64,000 nucleotides of DNA from Comamonadaceae bacterium ALPHA2B (GCA_005503065.1 SCOE01000006.1:124001-188000); one strand, 5' to 3'. Positions 52,838-61,420 are shown, counted from the stretch's first letter. Notes: a model not told the origin generated them from the sequence alone. Made by a program: numbers and translations.

Positions 52838-53995
52838 TCAGACCACGCGCTGGGCCATGTCGCGGGCGATCAGTTCCTTCATGATCTCGTTGGTGCCGGC
52901 CAGGATGCGATGCACCCGCACGTTCTGGTAGAGACGCGCAATGGGGTACTCGGTCATGTAGCCGGCGCCGCCATGCAGCTGCAGGCATTCGTCCACCACC
53001 TTGCCGCAGGCGTCGGTGACCCACCACTTGGCCATGGCGGCAGTCGCGGGCGACAGCGTGCCGGCCAGGAGCCGGTGGGCACAGTCGTCAATGAAGGCGC
53101 CCGCCAGATGGGCCTGGGTCTCGCATTCCGCCAGCCTGAAGCGGGTGTTCTGCATTTCCAGCAGCGGCTGGCCGAACACCCGCCGGCCGGCGGTGAAGCG
53201 CAGCGTCTCCTCGATGGCGCGCTCCATGCAGGCCAGGGACATCAGGGCGGTGATCAGCCGCTCCCGGGCCAGTTCCTTCATCAGCTGGCGAAAGCCCTGG
53301 CCTTCCTCGGGCCCCAGCAGGTTCTCGCAGGGCACGCGCATGCCGTCGAAGAACAGTTCGCAGGTGTCCTGCGAATGCATGCCGATCTTGTGCAGCGGCT
53401 GGCCGCGGCGCAGGCCGGTCACCTGTGCGGCCTCGACCACCAGAATCGAGACGCCGCGTGCGCCCTGCGACGGGTCGGTCTTGGCGACCACGCAGATCAG
53501 GTCGGCACTGGTGCCGTTGGTGATGTAGGTCTTGGCACCATCGACGACGTAGTGGTCGCCATCGCGCAGCGCCCGGGTACGGATGGACTGCAGGTCGCTG
53601 CCGGTGCCCGGCTCGGTCATGGCCAGCGCGCCGACCAGTTCGCCGGTCGCCATCTTCGGCAGCCAGCGGCGCTTCTGCGCTTCGCTGGCGAAGTTCTCGA
53701 TGTAGTGCGCCACGATGCCGCTGTGCAGCGAGTTGCCCAAGCCGCCGGCGATGGCGCGGGACTGCTCGGCAAAGATCACCGCCTCGTGCAGGAAGTTGCC
53801 GCCCCCGCCGCCGTACTGCTCGGCGATGCCGGGGCACAGGAGGCCGGCGGCGCCGGCCGTGTACCAGACCTCGCGGTCCACGTGCTGCTGGGCGCACCAG
53901 CGCGGCTCGTGGGGAACGAGTTCGGTGTCGTAGAAGCGGCGGGCGGCATCGCGCAGGGACTCGAGTTCCGCGTTCATCCATTGAGGTTGGTGCAT
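52838..53995 (-). CDS. Acyl-CoA dehydrogenase
   Basis: The 385-residue protein has AMTEPGTGSD (125-134), the block KTYITNGTSADL, QLHGGAGYMTEYPIARLYQNVRV and the C-terminal ILAGTNEIMKELIARD. The C-terminal Glu position of medium-chain enzymes is not kept, while Glu245 in LARERLITA fits the isovaleryl/long-chain type base. It is transcribed alone behind an operator and marks the right edge of the operator-bearing island. Met7 is an alternative start. Confidence 0.92.
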   Translation of the reverse strand: MHQPQWMNAELESLRDAARRFYDTELVPHEPRWCAQQHVDREVWYTAGAAGLLCPGIAEQYGGGGGNFLHEAVIFAEQSRAIAGGLGNSLHSGIVAHYIENFASEAQKRRWLPKMATGELVGALAMTEPGTGSDLQSIRTRALRDGDHYVVDGAKTYITNGTSADLICVVAKTDPSQGARGVSILVVEAAQVTGLRRGQPLHKIGMHSQDTCELFFDGMRVPCENLLGPEEGQGFRQLMKELARERLITALMSLACMERAIEETLRFTAGRRVFGQPLLEMQNTRFRLAECETQAHLAGAFIDDCAHRLLAGTLSPATAAMAKWWVTDACGKVVDECLQLHGGAGYMTEYPIARLYQNVRVHRILAGTNEIMKELIARDMAQRVV

Positions 53996-54108
53996 TGCAG
54001 TTCTCGGGAGGAAAAGGCATGGGTAGACAGGGCGGCCGCGCGGTCCATGGCAGATGGAGTAGCACGGTTCCGGATTGCATGGATCACATCGTCACGCCAG
54101 AAAAATCC

Positions 54109-54124
54109 AATGGTTGATCCAATT
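54109..54124. promoter_or_regulatory. Operator site 16, rightmost copy
   Basis: AATGGTTGATCCAATT contains ATGGT-TGA-TCCAA, one base off the core. It precedes the acyl-CoA dehydrogenase gene; no further copy was seen to the right. Confidence 0.7.
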
Positions 54125-54126
54125 AT

Positions 54127-54147
54127 TTCGACTCGAGTGTAGTCGAA
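54127..54147. repeat. Perfect inverted repeat, seven-base arms
   Basis: TTCGACT (54127-54133) and AGTCGAA (54141-54147) are perfect inverse copies around seven bases. It lies next to the last operator in the gap between the histidine kinase and dehydrogenase genes. It could be another regulator site or part of a transcript hairpin; there is no T-run. Confidence 0.5.
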
Positions 54148-54318
54148 GCTGTACAGCCGGTGGCGGCCGTCGGGTTCACTTGTAGTCAGTCGGCCAACGG
54201 CGTCGCCAGCCGCCCGATCCCTCTTCCCATCCTCTCACCTGGCCACCCGCAGCGTATTCGGGTGAGGCGGGCCGGCCGGCTTCTCCTGTGGCGGTTCGTC
54301 TGCGCCCCTGGCGCCGGG

Positions 54319-56412
54319 CTACGCGTCCGAGCCGCTGTCGAATGCGCCGGCTCCCCCCCGCGCGTGCTCAAGCCAGCGATCGACGATCATCAGCAGATCA
54401 TCGGGCGACACCGGCTTTGTTACATGGGCGTCGAAGCCGCTGGCTGCCGTGCGCTGCCGGTCCCGGTCCGAACCCCATCCGGTCAACGCGACGATCCGAG
54501 GCTGGGGGATGCCGGCGTCGGACCGAAGGCGCTCGGCGATCTCGAAGCCGTCCATGGCCGGCAAGCCGAGATCGAGCAGCACGACCTCGGGATGCATGCT
54601 CCGGGCGGCCTCCAGGGCGCCGGGACCATCGCCCGCGCCGAAGACCTGATGCCCCTGCGCGCTGAGCAGTTCCACCAGCGTGCTTCGGCCGTCCGGGTTG
54701 TCTTCCACCACGAGCACGCGGCCGCGGTGTGTGTGCACCTCCTGCTCCCTGGATGGGGCGGAGGGCTCCATGGAAACAGCCTCGAGCGGCAGGGAGACCC
54801 GGAAGGTGCTGCCCTGATGGAGGCCGGCGCTCCTGACCTCCACGGCGCCTCCGTGCATTTCCACGAGGCTCTTGACGATGGACAACCCGATCCCGAGTCC
54901 ACCATGCGCCTTGGCGCCCGTATGGGGCAGTTGGGTGAAGAGGTCGAAGAGCCTGGACTGATCCGGCGCCGGGATGCCCAATCCGTTGTCCGAGACCTCG
55001 ATCACCAAGCGGCTCGCATCGACCTTGCACGAGAGCGAAAGCTCGCCTCCGTCAGGGGTGTATTTGACTGCGTTGTTGAGGAGGTTGGTGACGATCTGCA
55101 CGATGCGCGACGGATCCGCAAGGACGGGCGCCGGCACCTCGGGAAGGCTGAGCTTCAAGCTGTGGCGCGCGGCGTTCACGCCCGGCTGAGCGGCTTCGAC
55201 GGCTTGCACGAGCAGCGTGGAGATGTCCAGCACCTCGCGCTTGAGTTCGACCACGCCGCGACTGATGCGCGACACGTCGAGCAGGTCGTCGACGAGCCGG
55301 ACCAGGTGGCTCGTCTGGCGTTCAATGACCTCTGTGCGACTCAGCAGTCGCGCAGGGTCCTTTTCACGCTTCATCAGTGCGATCGCGTACAGCATCGGCG
55401 CGATCGGATTGCGGAGTTCGTGCGCCAGCGTCGCGAGAAACTCGTCCTTGCGCCGATCCTGCAGGCGCAGCGCCGCCGCGTCACGCACACGTTCGATGTG
55501 CGCCCAGCACCGATCCACCACCTCGGTGATGATCTCCAGGTCCTCGGCATTCCACTGGCGAGGCTCTGCCTGATGAACCGCCATCATTGCCACCAGGAGG
55601 CCGCGCTTGACCAGACCGGCGCAGACGATGGCCTTGATGCCGATCGCGTTGAACATCCGCGCGCCGCCCTCGTCACCGAGATCGCGGTCGACGTCGTCGA
55701 CCACGAGATGGCGCCCCATGCGGAGGTTGGACGTCGCCAGTGACCCGAAGAGCTCCAGAGAATAGACGCCGACGCTGGAAGGTGCGTTGGGCGACCAGTC
55801 CGCACGAATCGTGAATCGGTTGTTGTCCGGCTCGACGTCCGCATAGGCGCAGCGCGTTGCCTCGAGATGTTCGCCCAGCAGCCGGGTGGTCACCTCCATC
55901 ACGTCCTGCGCGCTGTTCAGGGGGCGGGTGGCATGCTCGATGCGGTTGAGCAGCTCCAGCCGCCTGCGGCCGCGCTCTGCCGCGGCCTCGGACTGCTTTC
56001 TTGCCGTGATGTCGATCGCCGTACCGATCGCTCGGACGCATTCGCCCTGGTCGTTGAAAAGACCCCGGCCCTTCGCGGCCACCCACCGGAGCACTCCGTC
56101 TTCCTTGCCGATGGTTCGGTATTCGACGTCGTACACCGTTCGCAGCGCCGGATCCTGGCAGTCCGCGTAGGCTCTCAGCACGTGCTCGGCGTCTTGAGGA
56201 TGCAGGCAGGCCACGAAGTCGTCGAGCGTGGCGGTGGCATCGGGAGAGATGCCGAACATCGCCTTCACGCGCGCCGGCCAGTACAGCGCGTTGGTGGCCA
56301 CGTCGACATCCCAAAGCCCGACCTCGGCCGCGTCGATGGCAAGCCGCAATTGCTCCTCGCGCTGGCCCAGAGTGAGTGTGGCGATGCTCGCGCCATGTGC
56401 TGTCTGGCTCAT
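54319..56412 (-). CDS. Hybrid sensor histidine kinase (PAS-GAF-HisKA-HATPase-receiver)
   Basis: The 697-residue soluble sensor has a PAS domain with a PAC-type end (about 20-140), a GAF domain (about 150-310), the phosphoacceptor block FLATLAHELRNPIAPM with His331, an ATPase domain with NLLNNAVKYTPDGG and GLGIGLSIVKSLVEMHGG, and a C-terminal receiver with Asp614 in VVLLDLGLP. No transmembrane segment is present, so it should sense a cytoplasmic cue. No response regulator with an output domain is adjacent. The ATG at 56412 was chosen because upstream frame sequence is not family-like. Confidence 0.92.
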   Translation of the reverse strand: MSQTAHGASIATLTLGQREEQLRLAIDAAEVGLWDVDVATNALYWPARVKAMFGISPDATATLDDFVACLHPQDAEHVLRAYADCQDPALRTVYDVEYRTIGKEDGVLRWVAAKGRGLFNDQGECVRAIGTAIDITARKQSEAAAERGRRRLELLNRIEHATRPLNSAQDVMEVTTRLLGEHLEATRCAYADVEPDNNRFTIRADWSPNAPSSVGVYSLELFGSLATSNLRMGRHLVVDDVDRDLGDEGGARMFNAIGIKAIVCAGLVKRGLLVAMMAVHQAEPRQWNAEDLEIITEVVDRCWAHIERVRDAAALRLQDRRKDEFLATLAHELRNPIAPMLYAIALMKREKDPARLLSRTEVIERQTSHLVRLVDDLLDVSRISRGVVELKREVLDISTLLVQAVEAAQPGVNAARHSLKLSLPEVPAPVLADPSRIVQIVTNLLNNAVKYTPDGGELSLSCKVDASRLVIEVSDNGLGIPAPDQSRLFDLFTQLPHTGAKAHGGLGIGLSIVKSLVEMHGGAVEVRSAGLHQGSTFRVSLPLEAVSMEPSAPSREQEVHTHRGRVLVVEDNPDGRSTLVELLSAQGHQVFGAGDGPGALEAARSMHPEVVLLDLGLPAMDGFEIAERLRSDAGIPQPRIVALTGWGSDRDRQRTAASGFDAHVTKPVSPDDLLMIVDRWLEHARGGAGAFDSGSDA

Positions 56413-56721
56413 TTCGCCATTGTCTTCGACTCGATCGGCAAAACGGCTGGGCCGAACGGTCCAAGCGTCGCCACGCGCAGCACGCAACACCCGCGTCGCA
56501 GGGCCATCCTGGCGCCCGCCGACGGCAGAGCGCCGATGGCGCGCTTCCTGTCCGACACCCGCAAGGTCAGTTCGCCGGCCCGGCGCTGACGGGCACCAAC
56601 TTAGGTTGTGCTTTCCTTCAACGCAGCAGGCACTCCATGAAAGACGGCGAAGAGAGGCCAACCGCATCGTGGTCGGCAATGCAGCCCGCCATTCCCCGAC
56701 TCCTGAAATCGATATCGGGCG
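56413..56721. other. Intergenic region with no recognised gene
   Basis: These 309 bases separate the kinase gene and a small membrane-protein gene. Only short open stretches without family likeness were seen on either strand. The promoter of the leftward kinase gene must lie here, but no clear one was picked out. Confidence 0.4.
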
Positions 56722-56979
56722 ATGGTCATGCGTGAGGTCATCGGCCTCATCCAGTGGCCGGCGTTTGCCGCCTCGCTCATTGCAGCCTGGCTCGTCGGAT
56801 CGAACAGCAGCAGGCGCCGCAACTATGGTTTCTGGGTTTTCTTGGCATCCAACGTGCTGTGGATCGTATGGGGGCTCAGCACCTCCGCGTGGGCCCTGAT
56901 TGCGCTACAGGTCGGACTGGCTGCCCTCAACCTCAGGGGACTCTTCAAGACCGAAGAGAAGCGCGAGGATCCGGCCTAG
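56722..56979 (+). CDS. Small integral membrane protein, unknown function
   Basis: The 85-residue protein has three hydrophobic stretches (about residues 8-25, 38-53 and 57-72) separated by SNSSRRRNYG and a short loop, and a charged tail KTEEKREDPA. That is the look of a small three-helix inner-membrane protein. No family is recognised. Its stop overlaps the stop of the convergent TetR gene by three to four bases. A second ATG two codons in is also possible. Confidence 0.65.
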   Translation: MVMREVIGLIQWPAFAASLIAAWLVGSNSSRRRNYGFWVFLASNVLWIVWGLSTSAWALIALQVGLAALNLRGLFKTEEKREDPA

Positions 56980-57578
56980 GAGTGCTGCTGGTCGGGCAGC
57001 GGCGTGCCTTTGCGAGCGCGCAGATCGGCCAGCAAGGTGCTAATCGCCCAGCCGGTTGCCTTCGCGATCTGCTCGCCGCTGAGGTCCCAGTGATCGCGCA
57101 TCTCCAGCCAGGGTGTGGTGTGCAGCACCTGCAGCATGGCCGTGGCGAGCAGCTGATCGTCCTTCGGCAGGTCCTTCACGGCATTTGCCGCTACCTTGGT
57201 ATAGCTCTCCTGTCGCTCCTTTTTCTGGGCCAGGCGCATGGCGCGGCCCTGGGGTGTGGAGCGAATGAGGGTGACGATCGGCGCGATGCGATCCAGGCCG
57301 AGGTAGATGGACTGCGTATCCAGGAGGTCGCTTTCGCTCGTCGGGAAGGTCACGCGACTGCCTGCCAACTCGCGAACCCGAGCGCTCGCGGCCCCAAGCA
57401 GGGCTTCGCGATCGACGAAGTACCGGTAGATCGTGCGGCGGCTGATTCCGGTGCGTTCTGCCACTGCGTCATGACTGAGATCGGGGCTCCCATCCGCCAT
57501 CAGTTCGATCACGGCATCCAGAATGCGCGTGCGTGCCGCTTCCTTGTTGCGCTGGCGCTGGCCCACCGATTCGTCCAT
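56976..57578 (-). CDS. TetR-family transcriptional regulator
   Basis: The 200-residue protein has the TetR helix-turn-helix near the N-terminus (ARTRILDAVIELMADGSPDLSHDAVAERTGISRRTIYRYF, given here as residues 14-53 for location only). The helical ligand domain that follows is not assigned. The ATG at 57578 was chosen; the frame is open further upstream through two palindromes that look like its own operators. It diverges from a hypothetical gene at 57694, which is probably its target. Confidence 0.9.
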   Translation of the reverse strand: MDESVGQRQRNKEAARTRILDAVIELMADGSPDLSHDAVAERTGISRRTIYRYFVDREALLGAASARVRELAGSRVTFPTSESDLLDTQSIYLGLDRIAPIVTLIRSTPQGRAMRLAQKKERQESYTKVAANAVKDLPKDDQLLATAMLQVLHTTPWLEMRDHWDLSGEQIAKATGWAISTLLADLRARKGTPLPDQQHS

Positions 57579-57603
57579 GCTGAAATCTCTCGGGTTGTCA
57601 ATA

Positions 57604-57620
57604 TGGCACAAGAAGTGCCA
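57604..57620. promoter_or_regulatory. Palindrome A upstream of the TetR gene
   Basis: TGGCAC-AAGAA-GTGCCA is a perfect six-base palindrome with a five-base spacer, 26 bases before the TetR ATG. It shares the pattern TGRCAC-N5-GTGYCA with palindrome B. Confidence 0.72.
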
Positions 57621-57628
57621 AAAGATAT

Positions 57629-57645
57629 TGACACTTATTGTGTCA
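57629..57645. promoter_or_regulatory. Palindrome B between the TetR and hypothetical genes
   Basis: TGACAC-TTATT-GTGTCA is a second perfect palindrome of the same design, centred 25 bases from palindrome A. TTGACA at 57628-57633 overlaps it and could be a -35 for the rightward gene. Confidence 0.72.
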
Positions 57646-57693
57646 CAACCGACGATTCGGGCTCCCAACACCACTACGACCTGTGAGCTTCCC

Positions 57694-58176
57694 GTGATCT
57701 ACCATTTTTCAATTGCGGCCCACCGTCCCCGCCATGTCGCCGGGGTCATCGCAGAACTATGGGGCGGCGATGCCCTGCTGTTCCCACCGGTGTCAAAGGA
57801 CGGCTGGATCGTCCTTGCAGGCGATGAGCGACGCAGCGCCATTGAGGTCTACCCCATCGATACCGTCCTGCGCGAAGCCGAGGGCGACGCGGATGCTTAT
57901 GGGGAATCCACGGGCCATGCAGGTTACACGGCGACGCACGCTGCCATCGCCACATCGTTGACACAAGAGCAGGTGATGGCCGTTGCGGCCCGCGAAGGCT
58001 GGCCGGCGAAGTACCGCATGCGCGGCGGCATGTTCGGTGTGGTGGAGTTGTGGATCGAAGGTCGACAGATGATGGAACTCATGACGCCCGAGATGCAGGC
58101 CGAGTACGTCGCGTCCATGACGACTGCCAACTGGCGCGCCATGCTTGACGCGTTCCGCGCACCCGCAACGACTTGA
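57694..58176 (+). CDS. Conserved-looking hypothetical protein under TetR control
   Basis: The 160-residue soluble protein starts with a GTG (IYHFSIAAHRPRHVAGVIAELWGG) and contains VVELWIEGRQMMELMTPEMQ near the end. It has no leader or membrane segment. I have seen similar VOC-like or uncharacterised sequences in Burkholderiales but cannot name a family. Divergence from the TetR gene across two palindromes suggests that it is regulated by that protein. Confidence 0.65.
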   Translation: MIYHFSIAAHRPRHVAGVIAELWGGDALLFPPVSKDGWIVLAGDERRSAIEVYPIDTVLREAEGDADAYGESTGHAGYTATHAAIATSLTQEQVMAVAAREGWPAKYRMRGGMFGVVELWIEGRQMMELMTPEMQAEYVASMTTANWRAMLDAFRAPATT

Positions 58177-58312
58177 GGCTTTGCGGTCGACAGGCGTGCG
58201 TTCGCCGACCACGAATCCGACCAGGTCCTTGCCTGCCTCCTGTACGCGGGAGCCCAGTGTCCGCAGCAGCGGAGGGCCATGGTGACTCGATTTTGGGTGA
58301 CTCCCGCCTCGA

Positions 58313-58582
58313 TCACAGGCGCTGGTCGATCAGCAGCCATGGTCGCTCATTCACTTGGGCAAGCAGGCGCCAGGAAATTCCCGGGCAGTCCCGTGGGTGG
58401 CGTGGCAGCCGTTTGTCTTCGCGCGACTGCAGGTGCTTGGTTGCGAGGCAAACGATCTCGAAGCCGCAAGCCGTGCACTGATAGATGCCTGTGACAGGTG
58501 CAAACTGGCCCGGCCGATATCGTGCCTCGAACTGCGGCGCACGTGACAGCTTCAAGCCAGGGCCAAATGTGAGAAAGGCCAT
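58313..58582 (-). CDS. Small hypothetical protein with zinc-ribbon-like start
   Basis: The 89-residue frame has PGQFAPVTGIYQCTACGFEIV followed by LPRHPRDCPGISWRLLAQ. This is the layout of small proteobacterial proteins in which a CxxC knuckle follows an SGIYxC segment and the chain ends with a WxL motif. A third Cys lies in DCPG. The sequence around it is less GC-rich than the island. It may be cotranscribed with the frame at 58607-58885. Confidence 0.5.
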   Translation of the reverse strand: MAFLTFGPGLKLSRAPQFEARYRPGQFAPVTGIYQCTACGFEIVCLATKHLQSREDKRLPRHPRDCPGISWRLLAQVNERPWLLIDQRL

Positions 58583-58606
58583 TGCTGACCAAGCACAAGC
58601 TGCTGC

Positions 58607-58885
58607 TCAGTGGCGAGGCGCTGCGTGTCGATGCCAAGCGGTCGCCGCTTGTGAGAGCTCGCGAACCCGTCTGGCCACCCCGGCAAGGCCTTCGCGGTCG
58701 GGCAATTCCTCCTTCGCCGCGGAGGCATGCGCTATTCGCGCTTCGTAGTCGTCAGTCAATTCGACCCAGCGGGCGAAGTCGTCGCCCAACGGATGAGAGC
58801 GTTCCAATTTCGTTCTCCGTCTAGGTGCGTCCACAGTTGAAAAATCGCTCAAGGTGCCGAATCGCGCTGTAGGACAAGGGCGCAA
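58607..58885 (-). CDS. Possible small hypothetical protein
   Basis: A 92-codon frame with a charged helical middle (HPLGDDFARWVELTDDYEARI, residues about 31-51) looks more protein-like than its shadow frames. The N-terminal third is doubtful, and a GTG or TTG inside may be the real start. No family is recognised. It lies 24 bases upstream of the zinc-ribbon-like gene in the same direction. Confidence 0.35.
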   Translation of the reverse strand: MRPCPTARFGTLSDFSTVDAPRRRTKLERSHPLGDDFARWVELTDDYEARIAHASAAKEELPDREGLAGVARRVRELSQAATAWHRHAAPRH

Positions 58886-59063
58886 TCTGAAACATTGTGC
58901 GCAAAGTAGTAATTTTTTCGCACGCGTTGGAAACAGTCTTGATCCGGCTCAACTGCTAACGGCGATTCGTGCAACTTTTCCTCAATGAACAAGGGGAGGC
59001 TACCGAAAATGGAGTCATGAACGCTGCGCCCACCACTTGTTTCTACAGCTCTGCAGAGGGTGC

Positions 59064-59294
59064 ATGAGCGGGTACGTCGTCACCGGCATCGCGGTGCACG
59101 CCCTGGGAACGGACGAGTATTGCTGGGTGTACCTGGCAAGCAGCGATGAACTGGGCCGTTACGCCGAGCTGCCGGGCGATGACGAGTGCTACCCGTCCAG
59201 AGACGCGGCGCTGATTGCTGCGTACTTGGCCTTTCGAAAGCGACTGCGCGCCACGGCCGGTGGCGGCGGGCAGGATTCGATCAGCAGGGGATAG
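59064..59294 (+). CDS. Small hypothetical protein
   Basis: From the ATG at 59064, preceded by GCAGAGGG, the frame gives 76 residues (SGYVVTGIAVHALGTDEY, then CWVYLASSDELGRYAELPGD). The composition is plausible for a small soluble protein, ending with a basic segment AYLAFRKRLRATAGGGG. The upstream 178 bases (58886-59063) are AT-richer than the surroundings and may hold its promoter. No family is recognised. Confidence 0.45.
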   Translation: MSGYVVTGIAVHALGTDEYCWVYLASSDELGRYAELPGDDECYPSRDAALIAAYLAFRKRLRATAGGGGQDSISRG

Positions 59295-59371
59295 CCCGAC
59301 TCTATGGGCGGCGCCGGCACTCGCTCGGCTTGCGCAGACGTCGAAGGATCATGACGCTGGTCGTGCCTCTT

Positions 59372-60316
59372 TCAGTAGCCCCGACTCGCGTCGATCCGAT
59401 TTTCGGGCTCCAGTCCAGCGGCCACACGTCGGATGTTGGCTGCGATCTGGCGCGATGACGACTCGGGAATGGCGACGGACGCAAGGTGAGGTGTGATGAG
59501 CACGTTCGGCATGCGCCACAGTGGATCGTCGGCCGGCAGAGGTTCGCGCTCGAACACATCCAGCGTGGCACTGCCGATGTGCCCGCTCTCGAGCAATGCC
59601 GTCAGCGCGGGCTGGTCGACCAGCGCACCACGGGCCACGTTCACGAAGGACGCGCCGGGCTTGAAGCGCTCAAGCCGAGCTCGGTCGAACAGGCCGAGGG
59701 TCTGCGGGGTCAGCGGCAGCATCAGCACCACGATGTCGGCCTGGCCGAGCACATCGTCCAGCGTCTGCTCGCCCGCAAAGCATTCCACACCTTCGATCTG
59801 ACGCGGGCTGCGCGACCAGCCCAGCGTCCGGAAGCCTTGGCGCTGCAGTTCGCAGGCGGCCGTGGCGCCGAGCTGGCCCAGGCCCAGCACCGCGACCGTG
59901 ATCTCTTGCGGCGCGCGAGGATGGCGGTAGGCCCATTCGCCCCGGCGCTGCGCCTGCTCGAAGTACGGGATGTCGCGTGCGTGGCGCAGCACGGCGAACA
60001 GCACGTAGCCGGCCATCATGCGTGCCATTTGCGGATCGGTGATCCGCGTGATGGGGATGCCGGACGGCAGATCGTCGCGAGCGACAAGCGCGTCGACGCC
60101 GGCGCCCAGGTTGATGATCAGCCGCAGGTTGGGCATCCGCTGAAAGAAGCCCGCGGGTGGTTTCCAGGCCATGGCGTAGTGCACGTCTTGCGGCCGCTCG
60201 ACGGCGCTGGAATGCACCACCGGCAGCCCCGGCAACTGCGCCTGCAGCGCGTGCTTCCAGGTTTCGAAGTCGTCGAAGTCGCTGTAGAAGACCAGGGTGC
60301 CGAGGGCTGCTGCCAT
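59372..60316 (-). CDS. D-2-hydroxyacid dehydrogenase, GhrA-type glyoxylate/hydroxypyruvate reductase
   Basis: The 314-residue protein has the NAD(P) motif VLGLGQLGATAACEL in the second half and the family blocks INLGAGVDAL, ADIVVLMLPLTPQT, FVNVARGALVDQPAL and ITPHLASVAIPES, with the catalytic Arg, Glu and His expected of the family. The short first domain matches GhrA rather than SerA. It reduces 2-keto acids with NADPH or NADH. The ATG at 60316 lies two bases after the AroQ-like gene; a TTG at 60322 is the alternative. It is last in the ABC/AroQ operon. Confidence 0.9.
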   Translation of the reverse strand: MAAALGTLVFYSDFDDFETWKHALQAQLPGLPVVHSSAVERPQDVHYAMAWKPPAGFFQRMPNLRLIINLGAGVDALVARDDLPSGIPITRITDPQMARMMAGYVLFAVLRHARDIPYFEQAQRRGEWAYRHPRAPQEITVAVLGLGQLGATAACELQRQGFRTLGWSRSPRQIEGVECFAGEQTLDDVLGQADIVVLMLPLTPQTLGLFDRARLERFKPGASFVNVARGALVDQPALTALLESGHIGSATLDVFEREPLPADDPLWRMPNVLITPHLASVAIPESSSRQIAANIRRVAAGLEPENRIDASRGY

Positions 60317-60318
60317 CG

Positions 60319-60792
60319 TCAAGCGTCCTGACGGCTCTTGCGCACGAGGCGCGCCACGGCCTCGATGGCGAATTCATAGCCATCGCCGCCCAGGCCCGCG
60401 ATCACGCCGTCCGCGGCCTTCGAGATGAAGGATTTGTGGCGAAACGGCTCGCGCTTCCAGATGTTGCTCATATGGGCCTCGATGATCTTGCCCGGAAAGG
60501 CCAGCAGCGCGTCGAGGATGGCGACGGACGTGTACGTCAGCCCGGCGGCGTTGATGACGATACCGTCGGCCGTGCCGCGCGCCTCCTGAATCCAGTCGAT
60601 CAACTGTCCTTCGTGGTTGGACTGCAGGAAGCGCAGTTGCACACCAAGCGAAGCGGCCTTTTGCTCGCAGCGCGACTGCAGCACCGGAAAGCTGTCGCTT
60701 CCGTAGGTCTTGTTGGCGTCCAGGCCGTAGAGGTTGGCGTTGGGTCCGTTCAGGAACCAGACGGTGAGGGGGGGCGTGGCGGAATTGGGCAT
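60319..60792 (-). CDS. Type II dehydroquinase-like protein with altered active site
   Basis: The 157-residue protein has the type II 3-dehydroquinase frame: LNGPNANLYG near the start, FLQSNHEGQLIDWI, INAAGLTYTSVAILDAL and IEAHMSNIWKREPFRHKS. Tyr30, Asn81, Glu105, His107, Arg114 and Arg118 are in place, but the active-site His of THTSVAI is Tyr87, and the loop between NLYG and TYG lacks its Arg. It may act on a substrate other than dehydroquinate, perhaps in breakdown. It lies in an operon of catabolic type, not with shikimate genes. Confidence 0.85.
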   Translation of the reverse strand: MPNSATPPLTVWFLNGPNANLYGLDANKTYGSDSFPVLQSRCEQKAASLGVQLRFLQSNHEGQLIDWIQEARGTADGIVINAAGLTYTSVAILDALLAFPGKIIEAHMSNIWKREPFRHKSFISKAADGVIAGLGGDGYEFAIEAVARLVRKSRQDA

Positions 60793-60800
60793 GGCGACTC

Positions 60801-61415
60801 TCAAGCGTCGTGGGGAAGGGTGGCCTGCATGGCGGGTAACTGCGCGAAGGTGCCATACCAGCGCGCCGCGGCGGGATGGTTGTACCGCCAGTCGAGTTCG
60901 GGGAAACGGAAATTCAGGTAACCCAGGGCGCAGCCCAAGGTGATCTCGCCGATCGTCGGGGCGGACGTGGCCAAGCCCGGCCCAATGGCTTCGACGGCGT
61001 CCAGGCAGGCCGCGACCTTGGTCAGCAGCGCTTCGCGCCAGACCGGCCATTGCACCTCGGGCGGCCGTGCCGTCAGCTCATAGCGGGCGAGCAGCGCGGC
61101 GTCGAGCAGGCCATCGCCCAGGGCCTGTCGGGTCAACGCCGTCCAGCGTGCGGGACCAGCGACCGGGAAAATCCCGGCGCTGCCCAGGCTGTCGACGTAC
61201 TCGCAGATCACTCTGCTGTCGTAGAGCGACTGGCCATCGTCGAGGATGAGCGTCGGCACCTTGGCCAGCGGGTTGTGTGCCGCAATGCGGTCGTCGCGGC
61301 GCACCGGGTGGGCGGCGCTGTCCAGCCACTGGATGCGTTCGGCCTGGCCGCTCAGGTGGGCGCAGACCACGACCTTGCGCACGAAGGGCGAGGTGGGGGC
61401 GTAGAGCAATCGCAT
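60801..61415 (-). CDS. Glutathione S-transferase family protein
   Basis: The 204-residue protein has the thioredoxin-like first half (LLYAPTSPFVRKVVV with the likely glutathione-activating Ser/Thr, then NPLAKVPTLILDDG and LYDSRVICEYVD) and a helical second half. The family conjugates or isomerises with glutathione, and the exact role is unknown. The ATG at 61415 was preferred over a TTG at 61424 that overlaps the upstream stop. It lies between the quinone oxidoreductase and AroQ-like genes with gaps under ten bases. Confidence 0.9.
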   Translation of the reverse strand: MRLLYAPTSPFVRKVVVCAHLSGQAERIQWLDSAAHPVRRDDRIAAHNPLAKVPTLILDDGQSLYDSRVICEYVDSLGSAGIFPVAGPARWTALTRQALGDGLLDAALLARYELTARPPEVQWPVWREALLTKVAACLDAVEAIGPGLATSAPTIGEITLGCALGYLNFRFPELDWRYNHPAAARWYGTFAQLPAMQATLPHDA

Positions 61416-61420
61416 GATGT

